A stretch of 64,000 nt of DNA from Bacillus sp. ISL-41 (lineage in GTDB: Bacteria > Bacillota > Bacilli > Bacillales > Cytobacillaceae): the NCBI RefSeq assembly GCF_018613235.1, contig NZ_JAGGQP010000026.1:1-64000 (forward strand). Reading direction: 5' to 3'. A model generated the notes under the pieces. It was not told the origin of the DNA, did not search any database, and saw nothing but the letters and a program-made list of their open reading frames with translations. Position 1 is the stretch's first letter; each line of letters starts with the position of its first letter. Below are positions 60,158 to 64,000 of the stretch, piece by piece. The translations under genes and the position numbers were made by a program.

Positions 60158-60685
60158 ATGGTAATCCTGATCCTTTTAATCCTATCCTCAGTTTTGAGTT
60201 TTATTCTCATTCACCTCATTCCATTTGGCTTAGAAAACAGACAGAAAAAGTTAATTTCTATCGCCGCGCCTGTTATTGGCTCTCTTGGAATCGCTTTTAG
60301 TTTAATCGCCACTCCATGGCAATCTATGCTGGTCATAACATTATTGGCTGCTTCGGTTGGTTATGGAATGATTACAAGATTGACTGAAATACCTGACATT
60401 GAAGAAGGCAGACCAAGGGCGATGGATTCGGGTGATCTATCGAAATCAGAAGTTGATAATCATCTGCAAGAAACGGGTGACCATGCCGAAAACTTTGACT
60501 TGAATGAAATACCAGTCTCAAATACTCTCAACTCAAAAGAAATACATATAGCTGAGGATATCTCGTTTTTGGAAGTCAGAAATAATACGAAATTTGAATT
60601 GAATGACTTAGAGGTAATTCCTGTCCTGAATTTTGAAGGTCCCAAAGACGAAGAAATAATTGCCTACGATAGCAAGACTTCTTAA
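60158..60685 (+). CDS. Small membrane protein of the pilus locus, unknown function
   Basis: A 175-residue protein with three hydrophobic helices in the first 75 residues (about 2-20, 33-50, 55-72), followed by an acidic, hydrophilic cytoplasmic tail of about 100 residues. I recognise no domain. GTGGAGTGAG precedes the ATG. It is divergent from the prepilin operon and 30 nt before the VanW/G5 gene, so it is probably co-transcribed with the pilus motor genes. Confidence 0.6.
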   Translation: MVILILLILSSVLSFILIHLIPFGLENRQKKLISIAAPVIGSLGIAFSLIATPWQSMLVITLLAASVGYGMITRLTEIPDIEEGRPRAMDSGDLSKSEVDNHLQETGDHAENFDLNEIPVSNTLNSKEIHIAEDISFLEVRNNTKFELNDLEVIPVLNFEGPKDEEIIAYDSKTS

Positions 60686-60715
60686 ATACAATCTTTTTAC
60701 CAGAGGGGAATATAT

Positions 60716-62032
60716 GTGAATACGCGCCAAATAGTAAAAGTCTCTTTGATCATCATTGTTTTTTCACTATTTACCTACAGTTTCACTTATTTTGGTGCTT
60801 CTGCTATAAGCTCCCCAAAAAGTGTGGAACCGTTATACTCTGAACATACTTTCATTGGGCCAATCGATGTATCAAACAAAACAAAAGATGAAGCAAGGGT
60901 TTTATTGGAAGAAAAGTGGACCGAATGGGCTCCTAATGCAAAGGTTGCACTGATGTATAAAGAGCATTCATATCCTATTACAGCAGAAAATCTAACTCTT
61001 TTAACAGATCTGTCAGTCAGCTCTGCGAGTAGTGGACAAAAGAACGGACTTTTCATTCAACTGGAATCCATAAATGGAATATTGCCTGACGCAATCATTA
61101 AACAATTGAACCAGGAAATGCTGAAAAATGATTTAACCGAAGCTATCCAAAGCTTCAATGAGCATATTGTCATTGATTTGGCCGGGTATCTCCCAAAAGA
61201 GGAACCAATTGAAGTTGCTTCGGCTTCTTACCTCCTGAAGGATAAAAATGAGGAAGTTTTTGCATTTATTGACTCTTTCCCGGCTATTGAGCTGGAAGCA
61301 GAGTCACAGTTCTCGCTTGCCGCTTTTGTGGCGGAAAGTGGAATGCCAGAGCTGTCGGATCATACTTACAGCCAAATAGCGACTGCCATTTATCAGGCCG
61401 TCATGGCCACGAACTTTCTTATATCAGAAAGGCATATAAGCAGGCAGCTTCCAGAGGGTATTGATCCGGGTTTTGAAGCAAAAGTTCAATTTGAGAAAAA
61501 AATGGATTTTAGTATTTATAACCCCAACGCCTCGACTTATACAATCGAATTCGACTGGAAAAGCCCTAACCTGGAAGTGTCGGTTAAGGGAGCGTCATTC
61601 TTATACACTTACAGTATTCACACTTTGGACAAGCAGGAATTCCAACCGAGGATGATCAAGCAGTTTTCGCCACTTTTAAGTACTGGCCAAAAGTCTGTAA
61701 AAGTGGAGGGAAGTCCTGGTCTGGTCGTAAAGGTCGTTCGCGAAACCCATTCTAAAAAGGGTGAACTGATGAAAACAGAGGTATTGTCTGAAGATTTTTA
61801 TCCTCCAGTCCACCGAATAGAAGTTCATCCTTTAGGAACAGCTGCCAATGAAACTGGATCTGGAACTGCTGATGGGGAAGATTCAATCGTTTTGCCTAGT
61901 GAGGGTACTTCGGCCGTGCAGCCAGACCAATCGGCAGGAGAACCGCAACCTGTTGAAGATGAAAAGGACGATAAAGAAGCTTTCACCGAAAACGATGGAC
62001 TATTCGGAAATCCGAATGAAGAACCAAAGTAA
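60716..62032 (+). CDS. Exported VanW/G5-type surface protein of the pilus locus
   Basis: A 438-residue protein with an N-terminal signal-anchor helix (about residues 7-28), a peptidoglycan-binding-like domain typical of VanW/YoaR proteins (FIGPIDVSNKTKDEARVLL near residue 47), a VanW-like core (about residues 210-310), and a C-terminal G5-like segment (VVKVVRETHSKKGELMKTE, SEDFYPPVHRIEVHPLG). It ends in a low-complexity acidic tail. Start GTG follows GAGGGG. It lies 23 nt before pilB, suggesting help for the pilus to cross or attach to the wall; this role is inferred. Confidence 0.65.
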   Translation: MNTRQIVKVSLIIIVFSLFTYSFTYFGASAISSPKSVEPLYSEHTFIGPIDVSNKTKDEARVLLEEKWTEWAPNAKVALMYKEHSYPITAENLTLLTDLSVSSASSGQKNGLFIQLESINGILPDAIIKQLNQEMLKNDLTEAIQSFNEHIVIDLAGYLPKEEPIEVASASYLLKDKNEEVFAFIDSFPAIELEAESQFSLAAFVAESGMPELSDHTYSQIATAIYQAVMATNFLISERHISRQLPEGIDPGFEAKVQFEKKMDFSIYNPNASTYTIEFDWKSPNLEVSVKGASFLYTYSIHTLDKQEFQPRMIKQFSPLLSTGQKSVKVEGSPGLVVKVVRETHSKKGELMKTEVLSEDFYPPVHRIEVHPLGTAANETGSGTADGEDSIVLPSEGTSAVQPDQSAGEPQPVEDEKDDKEAFTENDGLFGNPNEEPK

Positions 62033-62055
62033 GCCAAAACACAGGAGTGATCAAT

Positions 62056-63720
62056 GTGAGGCAAATGAGAAAACGGCTTGGCGACTTATTAGTCGAAACA
62101 GGGCTGCTTTCAGAAGCTCAGCTGCAAGCAACCCTTGCTGATAAAGCAGCTGGGCAAAAATTGGGAGATGCACTCCTGCAAAGAGGGCTGATAACAGAAC
62201 AGCAGTTGATTGAAGTTCTCGAGTTCCAGCTGGGAATTCCACATATCAGTTTATACCGCTATCCATTTGATACAAAGCTTTTTACGCTCATTCCTAAAGA
62301 GATGGCAAAGCGAAACTTAGTGATACCTCTGAAAAAAGAAGGGGAAAAGCTGTTCGTTGCGATGGCGGATCCGATGGATTTTTTCACGGTCGATGATCTC
62401 AGACTGTCAACAGGCTTCCATATTGAAACCGCGATCGCAACCAAGGACGATATCATCCGCGCGATTAATAAATACTACGATAACAACGATGGACTAGATG
62501 ATTTGATTGGCATCAGCAGCCCGGCAATGGAAACTGTTCAGGAAGAAAATCTGACAGAAGCCGATTCTCCTGTCATCAGGCTGGTGAATCAATTGCTGTC
62601 AAATGCGTCTGCCAACAAGGCAAGTGATATCCATATAGACCCGCAGGAAACGAAGGTTGTCATTCGCTATCGGATAGATGGAATTCTTAGAGTGGAACGG
62701 GTGTTGCCGAAGCATATGCAAAATGTGCTGATCGCAAGGATCAAGATTATGTCAAATCTCGATATCACAGAGAACAGGACTCCTCAGGATGGAAGAATCA
62801 AAGTCAATCTTGATTTTCATCCTATCGACCTTCGTGTTTCCACTTTGCCAACCGTTTTTGGCGAAAAGGTGGTCATGCGGATTCTTGATATGGGCAGCAC
62901 ATTGAATGACATTGAGAAGCTAGGGTTCAACACGCATAATCTCAACCGGTTTACGAAGATGATCTCGAAACCGAATGGAATTGTCCTGATTACTGGTCCT
63001 ACTGGTTCCGGGAAATCTTCTACCCTGTATGCCGCTTTGAACAAGCTGAATAGTGAAGAGGTCAACATCATTACGATAGAGGATCCGGTTGAATACCAAA
63101 TTGAGGGCATTAATCAAATCCAGGTCAACCCGAATGTCGGCATGACCTTCGGGGCCGGTCTGAGGTCAATCCTCCGCCAGGATCCGAACATCATCATGGT
63201 AGGTGAAATACGGGATAAAGAGACAGTGGAAGTCGCAGTAAGAGCCTCTTTGACCGGACATCTGGTACTGAGCACGATGCATACGAATGATGCTCTGAGC
63301 TCAGTTACGAGGATGCTGGATATGGGAGTCGAGCCTTTCCTTGTCGCATCTTCGTTAAGTGGAGTTGTCGCCCAGCGGCTTGTCCGGAGGGTGTGCCGTG
63401 ATTGTGCAGAAGCTCAGGAGCCGACAAAGCGTGAAATAGACATTTTTTCTAAACGAGGAATGTCGATTGAGACTGTCTGGAAGGGAAGAGGATGTTCTTC
63501 CTGCAATATGACTGGTTATCGAGGCCGGCTGGCAATCCATGAGGTGCTGTCAGTGGATGACGAACTTCGCAGAGCGATCATGAATGAAGAGTCTGTTACG
63601 GCTCTGAGGGAAATAGCAGTAAGGAATAAAACAATCTTCCTGATCGACGATGGATTGCTGAAAATTAAACAGGGACTCACCACGACCGAAGAAGTTTTAA
63701 GGGTAGCCATAACAGAATAA
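62056..63720 (+). CDS. pilB: Type IV pilus assembly ATPase PilB with N-terminal MshEN c-di-GMP-binding motifs
   Basis: A 554-residue GspE/PilB-type ATPase that powers pilus extension from the cytoplasmic face. Residues 6 to about 60 hold two tandem MshEN-type motifs, RLGDLLVETGLLSEAQL and KLGDALLQRGLITEQQL. The second ends with the expected Gln and the first has Lys there. Walker A is GPTGSGKSSTLY near residue 314, followed by Asp- and His-box segments, and a zinc tetracysteine is formed by CRDC and CSSC near residues 446-485. The GTG at 62056, eight bases after AGGAG, is chosen; GTG 62047 overlaps that site. Next is pilT. Confidence 0.93.
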   Translation: MRQMRKRLGDLLVETGLLSEAQLQATLADKAAGQKLGDALLQRGLITEQQLIEVLEFQLGIPHISLYRYPFDTKLFTLIPKEMAKRNLVIPLKKEGEKLFVAMADPMDFFTVDDLRLSTGFHIETAIATKDDIIRAINKYYDNNDGLDDLIGISSPAMETVQEENLTEADSPVIRLVNQLLSNASANKASDIHIDPQETKVVIRYRIDGILRVERVLPKHMQNVLIARIKIMSNLDITENRTPQDGRIKVNLDFHPIDLRVSTLPTVFGEKVVMRILDMGSTLNDIEKLGFNTHNLNRFTKMISKPNGIVLITGPTGSGKSSTLYAALNKLNSEEVNIITIEDPVEYQIEGINQIQVNPNVGMTFGAGLRSILRQDPNIIMVGEIRDKETVEVAVRASLTGHLVLSTMHTNDALSSVTRMLDMGVEPFLVASSLSGVVAQRLVRRVCRDCAEAQEPTKREIDIFSKRGMSIETVWKGRGCSSCNMTGYRGRLAIHEVLSVDDELRRAIMNEESVTALREIAVRNKTIFLIDDGLLKIKQGLTTTEEVLRVAITE

Positions 63721-63733
63721 GCGGGGAGTTAGC

Positions 63734-64000
63734 ATGAAAGAAAAAATAGAGCATTTGCTGAGGTCTGGTTTCGAGCTTAAGGCATCAGATATTCACATCA
63801 CTGTCGGCATCCCCCCAGTAATGAGAATCAATGGGGATTTAAGAAGATATGGAACGGATACGATTACTCCGGATGAAGTTGAAGAAATGGCAAAAGCCAT
63901 CATCCCGGAAAATTCCTGGAATGTATTCAAATCGAAAGGTGAACTAGACTTTTCGTACGGAATACCAGGCATCTCCAGGTTCAGGGTTAATGCCTACCAT
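63734..64000 (+). CDS. pilT: Type IV pilus retraction ATPase PilT (5' part only)
   Basis: The first 89 residues are visible; the gene runs off the window. MKEKIEHLLRSGFELKASDIHITVGIPPVMRINGDL is the typical PilT N-terminal PAS-like domain with the ASDIH motif near residue 18. PilT depolymerises pilin and drives twitching. GGGGAG precedes the ATG, 13 nt after pilB. Walker motifs are not in view, so the call rests on the N-terminal domain and the neighbour. Confidence 0.85.
   Translation, partial: MKEKIEHLLRSGFELKASDIHITVGIPPVMRINGDLRRYGTDTITPDEVEEMAKAIIPENSWNVFKSKGELDFSYGIPGISRFRVNAYH

Overview
The window is ordinary chromosome from an endospore-forming member of the Bacillaceae. Sporulation and germination genes (gerE, gerM, spoVID, ysxE, lonB), T-box and lysine-riboswitch leaders, strong AGGAGG ribosome binding sites with many TTG/GTG starts, and a gene order that follows Bacillus subtilis from uvrC to folC all point this way. 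The species cannot be fixed from sequence alone. Family calls rest on recognised motifs and on remembered B. subtilis gene order; no database search was run.

Layout. Positions 1-203 carry a dispersed intergenic repeat. Positions 261-4353 hold a four-gene envelope glycan or glycolipid operon: UDP-sugar epimerase, flippase-like membrane protein, membrane-anchored phosphatase-superfamily enzyme and GT2 glycosyltransferase. A Fur-box promoter then drives a two-gene iron uptake unit, an extracytoplasmic anchored protein plus an FTR1 permease. A polytopic GT-C glycosyltransferase and uvrC follow. A lysine riboswitch controls lysC. After a short tandem-repeat array come yslB (minus strand), sdhCAB, ysmA with a FadR-like operator, gerE, ysmB, racE, gerM, rph, ysnA, ysnB and a tRNA-Arg gene.

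Positions 21640-31720 are the branched-chain amino acid region. An ilvE-type aminotransferase with a cre-like site upstream precedes a leucine T-box leader and ilvB-ilvN-ilvC-leuA-leuB-leuC-leuD. leuC and leuD are separated by an unusual 307-bp gap of degenerate 21-bp repeats. Then come ysoA and a protein quality-control block (tig, clpX, lonB, lonA, with ysxC), the haem operon hemAXCDBL, a MITE-like element, and the spore-coat genes spoVID and ysxE, which are pushed apart by dispersed repeats. A valine T-box controls valS, followed by folC.

From 56480 onward the B. subtilis order ends, where comC would be expected. Instead there is a membrane diguanylate cyclase, three prepilin-like genes on the minus strand, a small membrane protein, a VanW/G5-type surface protein, a PilB assembly ATPase and the start of a PilT retraction ATPase. 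This is a type IV pilus locus. PilB begins with a tandem MshEN-type motif known to bind c-di-GMP, so the neighbouring cyclase may feed the pilus motor directly. This is the most interesting functional proposal in the window.

The other notable signal is structural. Two separate intergenic arrays (11221-11330 and 35964-36171) share a 52-bp period and a common linker. Their stem arms differ in sequence but still pair.
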